NCBI RefSeq assembly: GCF_002307475.1
Contig: NZ_NTMH01000001.1
Location: forward strand, 1-64,000
Reading direction: 5' to 3'
Source of the DNA: Pantoea allii
GTDB taxonomy: Bacteria > Pseudomonadota > Gammaproteobacteria > Enterobacterales > Enterobacteriaceae
DNA: 64,000 nt
Below are positions 25,858 to 35,738 of this stretch, piece after piece. The notes beneath the pieces were generated by a model that was not told where the DNA came from, did no database searches, and was given only the letters and a program-made list of their open reading frames with translations. The position numbers were made by a program, and so were the translations under genes. Numbering within the stretch: the first letter of the stretch is position 1; the number at the start of each line of letters is the position of its first letter.

Positions 25858-28800
25858 ATGCATTCCGGCGCGCACTTTGATCCGCAGCTAGGACTGGATA
25901 TTCATACCTATCCCTGGCCGTTACCGACGCCACATATTGGCATTGTGTTTGATGTGTTCGACTATCTGCCATTGATTGGCACTACGGTACATGTCAACAG
26001 CATCAAACGCGCCAGCGCCGGAACGGGCGGAATGTCGGTACATATTCCGGTTGGCGGCGCCTGGGTGCCGCCACTGCGTATGCCGGGCGGTCCGCAGATT
26101 GAAGACGAGCTGTTCATGGGCAGTAAAACCGTCTCAGTCGACGGCGAACCCTTTTCACGCATCGGTATGCCGGTGCTGAGCTGTAACATCATCGGCATGA
26201 TCCCGCCGTTCCGCCTCAAACGCGCCACCAAGCCAAAGCCGCTTTCCCTGACATTGCCACTGACCTTTAATCTTGCCATTCCTAACAACGTGATCGTGGG
26301 GGGCCCGCCGACCATCAACCTGATGGCGTTATTGATGCGCGCCGGATTAAGCGGTCTGGGTAAAGGGCTCAAGACGTTCAGGAAGTCGGTGAAGTGGCAA
26401 AATTTCATGAAGCGCTTTGCCCAGCACAGGCGCAAATTGTTTCGCAACATGGAGCCCGGTTTTCTCAAATGCCGTGTACTGCGCGCCGAACCCGTTGATA
26501 TCCGCGATGGCAGCGTCAGCCTCGAACAGCAGGATTTTATGTTGTCAGGCCGCTTGCCGCTGGCCTGGAACCGGACCTATTCCTCGGCCGATGTTGATAC
26601 TGCAGGGCTTTGCGGTTATGGCTGGTTGACGCCTGCCGACACGCGGCTCGAAATCCTGACTGAAGAAGGTATCGCGTTTTTTACCCAGCCAGATGGGATG
26701 ACACTGTTTGCCACGCTCCCGCAGGCGGACGGGCGTGAACATGCGGTAATGGGCTTGCCGGATGGCAGCCGTCTGTGGCGGGACAGCGCGAAGGGCAGGA
26801 TGACCTGGTGCGTCGAACAGGAAGGGGGCAGTCTGTGGCATTTCACCGGTGCCGATGGAGAGCTACCGATACAGCAGTTATCCGACCGTCACGGCAATGG
26901 CTGGGCCTTCGACTGGCACGAGGGAGCACTGACGCTGCTCCGTGAATTCAGTATTGAAGGGCTGACCGGACGAGAAATTCTTGTCACCCACGATAAAGGC
27001 CGCCTGAGTACGCTGCGCCTGCACAATGCACTTGACGGTGAAATCACACCACTCACGCGCTATGAATACCACGCGAATGGCCAACTGAGCGCCGAAATTG
27101 ATGCGCTGTCGCATCCCCGACGTTTTGACTATCAACACCATTATCTTGTCAGCCACTTTGATCGGAACGGTCAGGGGTTTCACTACCAGTACAATGAAGA
27201 CTGGCGCGTTATTCATGCCTGGGGCGACGGCGGCGTTTGGGATTATCACTTTGCTTACGAACCGTTGCTCAATGAGGTTGAGGTAACCGATTCACTGGGC
27301 CATCTCTCACGTATCACCTTTGATGATAATGGCCTGCCGATCGCTGAAATCGATCCCTGTGGCGGCAATACGGTGTTTCGTTACGACGACGTTGGCCGAA
27401 CGGTGGAAGTGATTGAACCAGACGGCAGCGTTCACCGGTGGGATTACGATGCGCAGGGGCGCATGGTGGCCGAGCATTTACCCGATGGCAGTATGGTGCA
27501 GGCCGTTTACAACGATGACGGCCTGCCGCTGACGATGACCGACCAGAAAGGCGCGGTCTGGCACGCCGACTACGACAGTAGCGGCAATCTGATTGCCAGT
27601 GTCGATCCGGGTGGCATAACGGCAACGTATCAGTTCGATCGTTTGGGGCAACTTACCCAGGCCAATGAGCCAGGCTCACCGCAAACCGATTATCGCTATG
27701 ACCGCTTTGGCTTCCTGCTGGCGGTCAGCGTGGCGGGAGCGGGCACCACGCATTTCAGGCACAACGTGCGCGGCAATCTCCTCGAACGGACCGATGCCGG
27801 TCACAGCGTGACCCGCTTTTACTGGGATGCCAAAGATCGCCTCATCGCTACGGTCGACCCGACGGGCGGCGATGTCCGGATAGACTATGACCGTGAAGAT
27901 GAACCGGTCGCCTTTACCGATGAAGTGGGACAGACCACGCGTTTCCACTATAACGGTACCGGCATGCTTACCGCCTGTGAAACCCCTGATGGCGCACGAC
28001 TGGGTTATGAATACGATCCTGAGGATCGCCTGCTGGCTGTGATCAATCAATCTGGTCAACGCTGGCAGATGGAGCGCGATGGGCTCGGACGCGTGATCGC
28101 AGAGCAGGATTATTGGGGACAGAAAACGCAGTACAGCTGGGATAAGGGCAGCCGCCTGATCGCACGTCGCGATCCGCTTGGACGTGAAGTGCACTATGGC
28201 TACGATAAGGCCGGACGACTGAGTGAACGGCGCAGCGGTGATACCTTGCAGGCGACCTTTCACTACGATCCCTGCGGGCGGCTGGTGCTCTGCCAGAACC
28301 CCTGGCGACGACTCAGCTGGCGCTACGATGACGCGGGACGGTTACTGACAGACGATCAGGACGGCTTTCAGTTGCGCTATCAGTACGACTCACAGGGACG
28401 CCTGAGCGTGCGTGAAAGCGACAGCGGCCACCGGGTGGTTTACGGGTACGATGCGTACGCACGTTTACGCACGGTGCAACTGAATGGCGATACGCCGATC
28501 ACGTTTGACTACGATGCCGCGGGGCGCTGTATCCATGAACAGCTGTCTGAGGCGCTTACGCGCACCTTGCGTTACGACCATCAGGGACGGCTCACCTCAC
28601 AACAGGTGCTGCAAAACGATTTACCGCTGTTCGCCAGCGGCGTTGTCTATGACAAAAGCGGAAATATCACCGCGCACGAGGACAGCCAGTGGGGCTGCGA
28701 TCGCTACCGTTACGATCCTGTTGGCAGGCTGACGGCCCATATCGCCCCGGACGGCGCACTGCGAAAGTTTGTGCAGGATGCAACGGGTAACCCGTTGCAA

Positions 28801-29985
28801 ACGCAAACCCGTGAGGTCAACGACAGCGCGGAAGGCTGGTTTCGTGAAGGCGTGCATCAGGGCGTACGTTATGTCTTTGACCGCGCGGGCGAGCTGCGCC
28901 AGCGCCGTCGAATGACAGAGACGACGAGCGAACAGGACGAAAAAGAAGATTTTCTCTGGGATGAGAATCGACAACTGATCGCGGTACGTAAAGGCAGCAG
29001 CCAGGTACACTATGGCTACGACGGGCTTGGCCGCCGGGTGTTCAAACAAACCGACAGCGAAACCCGCTGGTTCTACTGGCAGGATGATGCGCTGGCGGGC
29101 GAGACGGTCACCCGCACGCACGCATCCTTAGCGGCGCTGAGTATCTTCGATACCGGCAGTCGCCTTAAGCGACAAAAAGCTCAGGCGGCGCTGTTCGGTA
29201 CGATGCGGGAGTATGTGTATTATCCCGGCACGTTTCGTCCGTTGGCTTTGCTGACGCAGCAGGGCGACAGCAAGCAAAGCTGGCACTATCACTGCGATCC
29301 CAATGGCGCACCTGTCAGGTTGACGTCTGTGAGTGGCGAGATTGTCTGGGCAGAAAAAACCGGTGCCTGGGGTGAAAAAGGCCAGGTATTTGCTGACAGG
29401 ATTGAAAACCCACTGCGTTTTCAGGGCCAGTATTTTGATGCCGAGACGGGTTTGCACTATAACCGCTATCGGTACTATGATCCGGAGATTGCAGGGTATA
29501 TTAGTCAGGACCCGATAGGGCTAGCGGGGGGAGATAATCCTTATGCTTACGTATCGAATCCTCTTGGATGGATTGACCCCTTAGGACTTAAATGTGCGAC
29601 AATTACGTATAATCATAGATTAAAACCTAATAAAGTTAGTAACATACGTGAGTTGCGGAGACAAATGCGAGGACAAACCAGGGCCTTTAATAAAATAATT
29701 AAGGCTGAAGGGATGTCAGGTTTAAAAAGACGAATCAATAACTACAATGCAGCCCTGGAGAGAGAAGGGCGAAACCATGTTAAAGCATTAGGTTCAGCTG
29801 GCGATGGAAATGTGTGGCTGCATGAACCAGATATGCGGACTGGAGGTTTACCTACAGATGTAAGCAGAATCGGTCTGTCTCGTGAAAACTCAATCATAGG
29901 CGGTAATGCATCTCAAATTGCACATCAAATCTTAGATTTACCTGATGATGTGACTAAACTTAGCTCAAGACTGATAATCAAATAG
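25858..29985 (+). CDS. T6SS PAAR-like/Rhs effector with HxxD (polymorphic toxin type 15-like) tip
   Basis: A 1375-residue Rhs protein. Residues 1-170 are a PAAR-like cap (SVHIPVGGAWVPPLRMPGG, VSVDGEPFSRIGMPVLSC), different from the cap of the first Rhs. YD repeats span about 215-1215, closing at DPIGLAGG...DPLGL (about 1218-1243). The last 132 residues hold VWLHEPDMRTGG and IGLSRENSIIGG, matching the HxPD-GG-NS-IGG layout of polymorphic toxin type 15, a predicted nuclease. Recognition is by pattern. The tip is AT-rich against a GC-balanced core, and the immunity gene follows 8 nt later. Confidence 0.85.
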   Translation: MHSGAHFDPQLGLDIHTYPWPLPTPHIGIVFDVFDYLPLIGTTVHVNSIKRASAGTGGMSVHIPVGGAWVPPLRMPGGPQIEDELFMGSKTVSVDGEPFSRIGMPVLSCNIIGMIPPFRLKRATKPKPLSLTLPLTFNLAIPNNVIVGGPPTINLMALLMRAGLSGLGKGLKTFRKSVKWQNFMKRFAQHRRKLFRNMEPGFLKCRVLRAEPVDIRDGSVSLEQQDFMLSGRLPLAWNRTYSSADVDTAGLCGYGWLTPADTRLEILTEEGIAFFTQPDGMTLFATLPQADGREHAVMGLPDGSRLWRDSAKGRMTWCVEQEGGSLWHFTGADGELPIQQLSDRHGNGWAFDWHEGALTLLREFSIEGLTGREILVTHDKGRLSTLRLHNALDGEITPLTRYEYHANGQLSAEIDALSHPRRFDYQHHYLVSHFDRNGQGFHYQYNEDWRVIHAWGDGGVWDYHFAYEPLLNEVEVTDSLGHLSRITFDDNGLPIAEIDPCGGNTVFRYDDVGRTVEVIEPDGSVHRWDYDAQGRMVAEHLPDGSMVQAVYNDDGLPLTMTDQKGAVWHADYDSSGNLIASVDPGGITATYQFDRLGQLTQANEPGSPQTDYRYDRFGFLLAVSVAGAGTTHFRHNVRGNLLERTDAGHSVTRFYWDAKDRLIATVDPTGGDVRIDYDREDEPVAFTDEVGQTTRFHYNGTGMLTACETPDGARLGYEYDPEDRLLAVINQSGQRWQMERDGLGRVIAEQDYWGQKTQYSWDKGSRLIARRDPLGREVHYGYDKAGRLSERRSGDTLQATFHYDPCGRLVLCQNPWRRLSWRYDDAGRLLTDDQDGFQLRYQYDSQGRLSVRESDSGHRVVYGYDAYARLRTVQLNGDTPITFDYDAAGRCIHEQLSEALTRTLRYDHQGRLTSQQVLQNDLPLFASGVVYDKSGNITAHEDSQWGCDRYRYDPVGRLTAHIAPDGALRKFVQDATGNPLQTQTREVNDSAEGWFREGVHQGVRYVFDRAGELRQRRRMTETTSEQDEKEDFLWDENRQLIAVRKGSSQVHYGYDGLGRRVFKQTDSETRWFYWQDDALAGETVTRTHASLAALSIFDTGSRLKRQKAQAALFGTMREYVYYPGTFRPLALLTQQGDSKQSWHYHCDPNGAPVRLTSVSGEIVWAEKTGAWGEKGQVFADRIENPLRFQGQYFDAETGLHYNRYRYYDPEIAGYISQDPIGLAGGDNPYAYVSNPLGWIDPLGLKCATITYNHRLKPNKVSNIRELRRQMRGQTRAFNKIIKAEGMSGLKRRINNYNAALEREGRNHVKALGSAGDGNVWLHEPDMRTGGLPTDVSRIGLSRENSIIGGNASQIAHQILDLPDDVTKLSSRLIIK

Positions 29986-29993
29986 GGTTGTAA

Positions 29994-30476
29994 ATGAAAA
30001 AAACTCAAGAAATCATTAATGAATACAGTAACCTAAGCAGAGAGTCGCAGTTTGAATTCTTACGTGAATTTGATCAGAAGCTTGATTTGGAATTAGCCGA
30101 GTTTTTTCTAAAGGTGGTAGAAAATGATGACGATGATGATATAAGAATTGAGGCGGTTAAAGTTTTGGGTTTGTATAAAGGTGATTATGATGACTATTTT
30201 ATAAGAAAATCACTAATTAGCATTATTAAGTCTGATGAAACTGAAGATGATAGTTTGATCGTTAATTGCATAAATACTTTGTCTCTTCTTGATATAGGGA
30301 AAGATGAAATAATTTTTGCTTCCAAGTTAATAAAAGGAGATAGTTACATCCTTTTTAAAAGTGCGGCCTTTGATTTATTGAAAGATAATAAAGATATCCC
30401 TGAAGCGTTTGATGTTATTAAAAGTCTGGTTGATGATAAAGAATATGGAAAGGCTGCCAAAAGGGTGGTTGGGTGA
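29994..30476 (+). CDS. probable immunity protein for the second Rhs, helical-repeat type
   Basis: A 160-residue very acidic helical protein with a run of five Asp near residue 47. The pattern of paired helices (DDDIRIEAVKVLGLY, LIVNCINTLSLLD, LFKSAAFDLLKD) resembles HEAT repeats. It begins 8 nt after the Rhs stop and shares its AT-rich composition, so it probably neutralises that toxin by masking a basic nucleic-acid-binding surface. There is no signal peptide, consistent with a cytoplasmic target. The immunity role is inferred by position. Confidence 0.65.
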   Translation: MKKTQEIINEYSNLSRESQFEFLREFDQKLDLELAEFFLKVVENDDDDDIRIEAVKVLGLYKGDYDDYFIRKSLISIIKSDETEDDSLIVNCINTLSLLDIGKDEIIFASKLIKGDSYILFKSAAFDLLKDNKDIPEAFDVIKSLVDDKEYGKAAKRVVG

Positions 30477-31070
30477 ATAAAGATTAATTCCACAATGCGT
30501 TGGCGTTGTTTAAATGATCTGCTTTTTTTGTTCAGATCTTTACTCATTCCTAATAGTGCCGCTTGGCTTAAGCTGAGCGGGACTTGTCATCCCCAATGAT
30601 TTTTTATTTAGACTCTTTAAGTTAAAAAATAATTAATTTTGTCATTTTTATTTATTATCAGTCGGTTTATAAAAAGGTTAATGTAAAAATAGATGAGATT
30701 TTACATTTTATTTATCATTTTTATTATTGGTAACTCTGTGTTGTTAGTTTTTTAGATGATTTTTTATATCTTATGTTTTTTTGATGGTATTTTTTATGGT
30801 TTTTCTAAAATTTTTAGTTGAAATAATGAATTTTATTATACTCAAATCTATGCTCTTTAAAAATGGAAGTATAAGAACTGTAATTAGAGCTCTGTAGATC
30901 ATTCAATATGCATAAAGTGCCTTTAAAACACCTTACTATCTGAGGCACAAATAAATTTCCATATTGGATTGATTAAGTTTCAAATTGCTTGCAGTACATT
31001 CAGTGCTCAAGCCAAACTCTGCCAATGAAAAGTTTGGCGTTCGGCTTGGTGCTTACACCCCATCCTCCAA
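30477..31070. other. AT-rich non-coding spacer with weak terminator hairpin
   Basis: GATCTG (30516-30521) and CAGATC (30533-30538) form a hairpin followed by TTT just after the immunity gene. The remaining 500 bp are very AT-rich and hold no gene I can support; ORFs here on the plus strand are shadows of the exporter gene that follows. Confidence 0.5.
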
Positions 31071-32309
31071 TCACTCCACCGTTTCATTCTCAAGCTTCTG
31101 CCTTTTCCGCAGATTCGGAAACAGCGTCATCCATAGCCCGACCACCACCAGCGTCCCGACGCCGCCAATGACGGCGGCAGGCACCGCGCCCATCCAAGCC
31201 GCTAACAGCCCCGACTCAAACTCACCCAACTGGTTTGAGGTATTGATAAAGATGGCGTTAACCGCATTGACGCGACCGCGCATCGTATCGGGTGTATCCA
31301 GTTGAACCAGCGCGCCGCGAATCACCATGCTCACCATATCAAAACCACCCAGCGCCGCCAGCGCCAGCAGTGAGAGCCACAGTTGAGTCGAAAGGGCAAA
31401 CAGCAGCGTTGCCAGGCCAAAGCCGGCAACGGAGCCGAACATAATCATGCCGACGTGCTTTTCCAGCTTGTGGCGACTCAGCCAGACGCCGACTAACAGC
31501 GCTCCTACCGATGGCGCACCGCGTAACAGGCCAAGGCCCCATGGCCCGGTGTGCAGAATATCCTGGGCGAAGATAGGGAGCAGTGCCGTTGCGCCGCCCA
31601 GTAGCACAGCGAACAGGTCGAGCGATATCACGCCGAGCACATCTTTACGTTCGCGGATAAAGCGTACGCCCATAAACATGTTTGACAGATTCATCGGCAC
31701 GCGCACCTGAGGAGGGCGTTCGTAACGTAAGCGGCTTATTAAGATCAGCGACAACAAATAGAAGAGGGCGGAAACCCCGTAAACGACTTCGGGACCCGCC
31801 ACATAAAGCAGTCCGCCCAGTGTCGGTCCGACAATCACCGCGGCCTGACCGCCGACGGAACTGGCCGCCATCGCGCGCGCCAGAATCGGCGGCGGGACCA
31901 ACGCAGGCAGCATAGAGGTAATGGCAGGCCATTCCAGCGCTTTAGCAAGGGAGATCAGGAAGACTAACCCCCAAATTTCAATTTGATCTGCCCAGTGCAG
32001 TAACGTTAGTGCCACCAGGCCGAGCAGCGCGGCCCACTCAATCAGTTGCCCAATGACGACGATACGACGACGGTCAAATTGATCGGCCAAATGACCTGCA
32101 GGCAAAGCCAAAAGTACCGAAGGCAGAAACTGCATCAGGCCAATCATGCCTAACGCCATGGCGCTGTGGGTAATCGCATAGATTTGCCAGCTGACGGCCA
32201 CGGAAAACATCTGAAAACCAAATGAAGAACAGGTTCGGGCCAGCCAGAACGCCACAAATGACCGGTGTTGCAGCAACGATGCTTCGCCTGAAGAAACCCC
32301 TGTACGCAT
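31071..32309 (-). CDS. MFS exporter of the EntS-like/MFS_3 family
   Basis: A 412-residue transporter with 12 hydrophobic spans. RSFVAFWLARTCSSFGFQM at the start and the loop motif GHLADQFDRRRIVVIGQ (about 70-86) are typical of the drug/siderophore exporter group that includes EntS. Start ATG on the minus strand follows GGAAATAATT. It stands alone; there is no siderophore cluster beside it, so the substrate is unknown. It is oriented opposite to its neighbours. Confidence 0.82.
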   Translation of the reverse strand: MRTGVSSGEASLLQHRSFVAFWLARTCSSFGFQMFSVAVSWQIYAITHSAMALGMIGLMQFLPSVLLALPAGHLADQFDRRRIVVIGQLIEWAALLGLVALTLLHWADQIEIWGLVFLISLAKALEWPAITSMLPALVPPPILARAMAASSVGGQAAVIVGPTLGGLLYVAGPEVVYGVSALFYLLSLILISRLRYERPPQVRVPMNLSNMFMGVRFIRERKDVLGVISLDLFAVLLGGATALLPIFAQDILHTGPWGLGLLRGAPSVGALLVGVWLSRHKLEKHVGMIMFGSVAGFGLATLLFALSTQLWLSLLALAALGGFDMVSMVIRGALVQLDTPDTMRGRVNAVNAIFINTSNQLGEFESGLLAAWMGAVPAAVIGGVGTLVVVGLWMTLFPNLRKRQKLENETVE

Positions 32310-33075
32310 AATTATTTCCGTCCCGAAAACGCCTGATGGCGAAAGTGGTGGTACCAGCCTGATTCATGACTGCGATCTGGTTTTACTTTATCCAGGCTCC
32401 GGCAGGTGAATTCCGCTGAATGGCGTGAAGCGGTCGCCAGATGTGGCTGGAGATGCGCCTGCCAGAGCACTGTTAACATAGATTCCTAAATATTAGCACG
32501 CTCAATATTCACTTTGATAAATCGAAATGTCGACAAGATGTGATATCAAACCCGGTATGAATGTGATGATTGAGCGGCTGTCTTTTCGTCAGGCAGGGGG
32601 ACAAAAAGCGAGCAGGTGTGAAATGAAAAGGTGACTTATCAGAGCTATTGGTCTTTTGTCGACAGGGCGATGATAAGATACAACCTGATGTTTTATGTTT
32701 TGACTGAGTAAGTAAAACCCGGTCAACAATCAGCAAAGGGTCTGTCGCTGCGCATGACGGTTTTAACGTCACACTGGCGCCTCAACGTGTCACTGGCAGA
32801 TTGGTTTTTTTTAAGACCGGACAGCCTACGCCAGGTGCTGGCGGAGACGTTTTTTGGCGGCCTGTGCTGAACGCCGGTCAACGCGACGGCAACAAAGCGC
32901 GTAGTCAGTTAACTCAGGGTTGAACGGCCGTTGCCCATCAACCGGGATGCGTAAATATATAAACCTCCGTTTCGCCTCAATGCGCGCAAGCGGTGCAGAC
33001 GGAGGTGATGATGTCCTTGAGTGTGTTACATTATTCAGGCACTTTTTTTCCATGGGTTTTCAGAGGTCCCAGCTA
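32310..33075. other. intergenic region between exporter and ferrochelatase
   Basis: A 766-bp gap containing the promoters of two divergent genes. A 75-codon frame at 32826-33053 on the minus strand (ending RSAQAAKKRLRQHLA) looks somewhat protein-like but lacks a ribosome site. I see no convincing RNA gene or operator. Confidence 0.4.
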
Positions 33076-34038
33076 ATGACGAATAAACAGGGTGTTTTAA
33101 TTGTTAACCTTGGAACACCAAAAGAACCCACGCCTGCTGCGGTTAAAACATTTTTATCGAAATTTTTGCACGACTACAGGGTGGTTGATTTACCCAGAAT
33201 CATTTGGTGCCCGATCCTGCATGGGGTGATTATCCCATTGCGTGCAAAGCGAGTGGCGAAACTGTACGCCTCTATCTGGATGGATGAGGGCTCGCCCTTG
33301 ATGGTTTACAGCGTCCGTCAGGCCCGCCTGCTTCAAGAGACGACGGGGATGCCCGTCGAGCTGGGGATGAGTTATGGTGAACCGAGTATCGGGGGGGCAA
33401 TTGACCGACTTCTTGCAAAAGGCGTCGAGAAAATCATTGTTATCCCTATGTACCCGCAGTTTTCATCTTCAACGGTTTCATCTGTCTGGGATAGCGTGAG
33501 CCGTCACCTGCAAAAAATGAAGAACCGCTACACACCAGCCATCAATTTCGTCAATGACTATGCCGATCATCCGGCCTACATTGAGGGATTAAAAACCTCG
33601 GTGCTTGAGTCTTTTGAGGCGAACGGTGTGCCGGATGCATTGTTGGTTTCGTATCACGGAATACCGGTCAGGTTTTCCAGTGAGGGTGATAAATACCAGC
33701 AACGCTGTGAGTTAACGACCCAGTTACTCACTGACGCCCTCAATATGCCATCGCTGAAGATCATTATGACGTTCCAGTCCCGATTCGGCCGAGAGCCGTG
33801 GTTAACGCCTTTTACCGATGAGACGATTAAAAATCTGCCGAATGAAGGCATCAAAAGCCTGCATGTAATCAGCCCGGGTTTTGCAGCAGACTGTTTAGAA
33901 ACGCTGGAAGAACTGGATGAGCAGAACAGGGAAATCTTCATGCATGCGGGGGGAACGTCGTTTACTTACATACCGGCGCTCAATGATAAACCCGTTCATA
34001 TTGAGATGTTGCGACAGCTGGTTGACGGCGCGAAGTAA
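33076..34038 (+). CDS. hemH: ferrochelatase (probable second copy)
   Basis: A 320-residue protoporphyrin ferrochelatase, which inserts Fe2+ into protoporphyrin IX to make haem. VNLGTPKEPTPAAVKTFL at the start, the catalytic-His motif LVSYHGIPVRF and the FAADCLETLEEL motif are all present, and it aligns over its full length with E. coli HemH. ATG 33076 was chosen by that alignment; the ORF could begin at 32920 but the extra part is not HemH-like. Canonical hemH lies next to adk and gsk; this one stands alone, so it is probably an extra paralogue. That cannot be proven within this window. Confidence 0.88.
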   Translation: MTNKQGVLIVNLGTPKEPTPAAVKTFLSKFLHDYRVVDLPRIIWCPILHGVIIPLRAKRVAKLYASIWMDEGSPLMVYSVRQARLLQETTGMPVELGMSYGEPSIGGAIDRLLAKGVEKIIVIPMYPQFSSSTVSSVWDSVSRHLQKMKNRYTPAINFVNDYADHPAYIEGLKTSVLESFEANGVPDALLVSYHGIPVRFSSEGDKYQQRCELTTQLLTDALNMPSLKIIMTFQSRFGREPWLTPFTDETIKNLPNEGIKSLHVISPGFAADCLETLEELDEQNREIFMHAGGTSFTYIPALNDKPVHIEMLRQLVDGAK

Positions 34039-34496
34039 ACATCAGGCAAGATGTCCAGATGCCGGTCAGCAGGCGGCAATGGCATGATTCACGGTGATAC
34101 CCGATGTCGCCGTTCTTTCCGTAACGTGGTCAGGTGATGTTATTCTGACCACGCCAACCTATTCCGCGTGCTGTTTATTGAGCAGATAAAAAGCGTGGGA
34201 TCACGCGACAGTCTGTTCTGATGAACCCGTCATCTCTCTGCACCCGCCTGCCAGAACAACGCGTAACTCCGAACGGAAAGAGCCTTGTCAGACCACACAA
34301 TCGGGACTGACTTCCCTTAGCGCGTTCTCACATGCCGCGCCGCGAATAAGGATTAACGCTATAACTAACCGAGGGTTACGTTGTTTCTTTATTGTTTGGT
34401 TTTTGTTTGTTTTTGTTTTTTTGATTGTTCCAGGATGTTCATCACTTTTTAGCCAATGCGCCTACCCTATGCTTCAGTCAGCAACGGGGGGTGAAT
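34039..34496. other. intergenic region with 9-bp hairpin
   Basis: CGTGGTCAG (34125-34133) pairs with CTGACCACG (34145-34153), probably the transcript end of the ferrochelatase gene although no T run follows. The remaining 340 bp, rich in T shortly before the next operon, must hold its promoter; I see no clear operator. Confidence 0.45.
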
Positions 34497-35702
34497 ATGT
34501 TTATGGACGAGAGGAGGATCAATGTCCTTAATTTTCTGGATAAACATAATAGTGCAACGGTAAAGCATCTGGCTCAGTATTTTAGCGTAACGAAAGAAAC
34601 CATACGCAGTGATCTGCGAATGCTGGCACAGCAGGGATATATTCAACGCTGTCATGGTGGCGCTATTATTATTCGTAAGAGCCTGCAATCAAAATTAATT
34701 TCCGAAACTGACAATGATTTTGAAGTTTTATTGAAAAATATCAAGCAGAGGAAATATGAGAAAGGTTCAGTGGATAATATGAAAAATAAAGTCTGTATTC
34801 TCGGCTCTTTTAACGTAGATATCGTGGCGAAAGTGGCTCGATTTCCGAAAGGCGGAGAGTCGCTGATGGCGCTGGGTAGCTCGCTTGGGCCGGGCGGGAA
34901 GGGCGCAAACCAGGCGCAGGCAGCAAGCCGTGCCGGGGCGAAAGTGCATTTTGTTTCTAAAGTAGGGAAAGATCAGTTCAGCCAGTTTGCTATGGAGCAT
35001 CTCTCTTCCTCTGAAATTTATTCTTTTAAACTTTATCAGTCAGAAGAAGAACCAACAGGCAGTGCAATTATTTATGTTTCACAGGAGAATGGCGAAAACA
35101 TGATCGCCATCTATTCCGGTGCAAATAAAACAATCAGTGAAAAAGAAATCGCGGAACTGAAAGAAGAGCTGGAAGATGCCAGCGTTCTGTTGCTACAACT
35201 GGAAAATAATTTTTTCGCCACGCTGAATGCCATGAAGTTGGCAAAAGCGCTGGGCGTAAAAGTCATTATGAACCCTGCACCTTATTCCTCCGATATTATT
35301 CCAGCGCTGGAATATATGGATGTTATTACGCCTAATGAAACGGAAGCGTCGCTGCTTTCCGGAATCGAGGTCACCAATCTGGAGAGCGCCCGTCGTGCTG
35401 CCACTGCCATCGCCGAACTGGGGGCTCGTTGCATCATTATCACGATGGGGTCCCGCGGCGCGCTGCTGTATGAGAATCAGCAGTTCCAGCACATTCCCGC
35501 TTTCCCCGCCGTGAGTATTGATACCACAGGTGCCGGAGATGCCTTTAACGGCGCGCTGGCTGCTTCAATTGCCGACGGTCAGCCGCTGATGCAGGCGGCA
35601 ACCTTTGCCTCTGCCTTTGCCTCGCTGGCCGTTGAGCGCGAAGGCGCATCAAATATGCCGGAGCGCCAGCAGGCGCTTAACAGACTGAAAAGCAAAGTTT
35701 AA
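34497..35702 (+). CDS. DeoR-type HTH fused to PfkB-family sugar kinase
   Basis: A 401-residue fusion. Residues 1-65 are a DeoR-type winged helix (ATVKHLAQYFSVTKETIRSDLRML); the remainder (about 97-401) is a complete ribokinase-type kinase with GPGGKGANQA and the catalytic GAGDAFNG motif. It likely phosphorylates a sugar or sugar acid and represses its own operon until substrate is bound. Known precedents of HTH-kinase fusions include YeiI-type proteins. ATG 34497 follows GGGGGTG. First gene of a four-gene operon. Confidence 0.82.
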   Translation: MFMDERRINVLNFLDKHNSATVKHLAQYFSVTKETIRSDLRMLAQQGYIQRCHGGAIIIRKSLQSKLISETDNDFEVLLKNIKQRKYEKGSVDNMKNKVCILGSFNVDIVAKVARFPKGGESLMALGSSLGPGGKGANQAQAASRAGAKVHFVSKVGKDQFSQFAMEHLSSSEIYSFKLYQSEEEPTGSAIIYVSQENGENMIAIYSGANKTISEKEIAELKEELEDASVLLLQLENNFFATLNAMKLAKALGVKVIMNPAPYSSDIIPALEYMDVITPNETEASLLSGIEVTNLESARRAATAIAELGARCIIITMGSRGALLYENQQFQHIPAFPAVSIDTTGAGDAFNGALAASIADGQPLMQAATFASAFASLAVEREGASNMPERQQALNRLKSKV

Positions 35703-35738
35703 TTGTTTTCTGACCACACTGTGGCTGTAAGGAAAAAA

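Noticed and set aside
30985..31305. Plus-strand ORF of 106 codons
   Set aside because: Lies mostly over the 3' end of the MFS exporter on the other strand; Ser/Pro/Thr-rich shadow composition.
32826..33053. 75-codon minus-strand ORF before the ferrochelatase gene
   Set aside because: Its end looks protein-like, but the start has no ribosome site and no family is recognised; left as part of the intergenic region.
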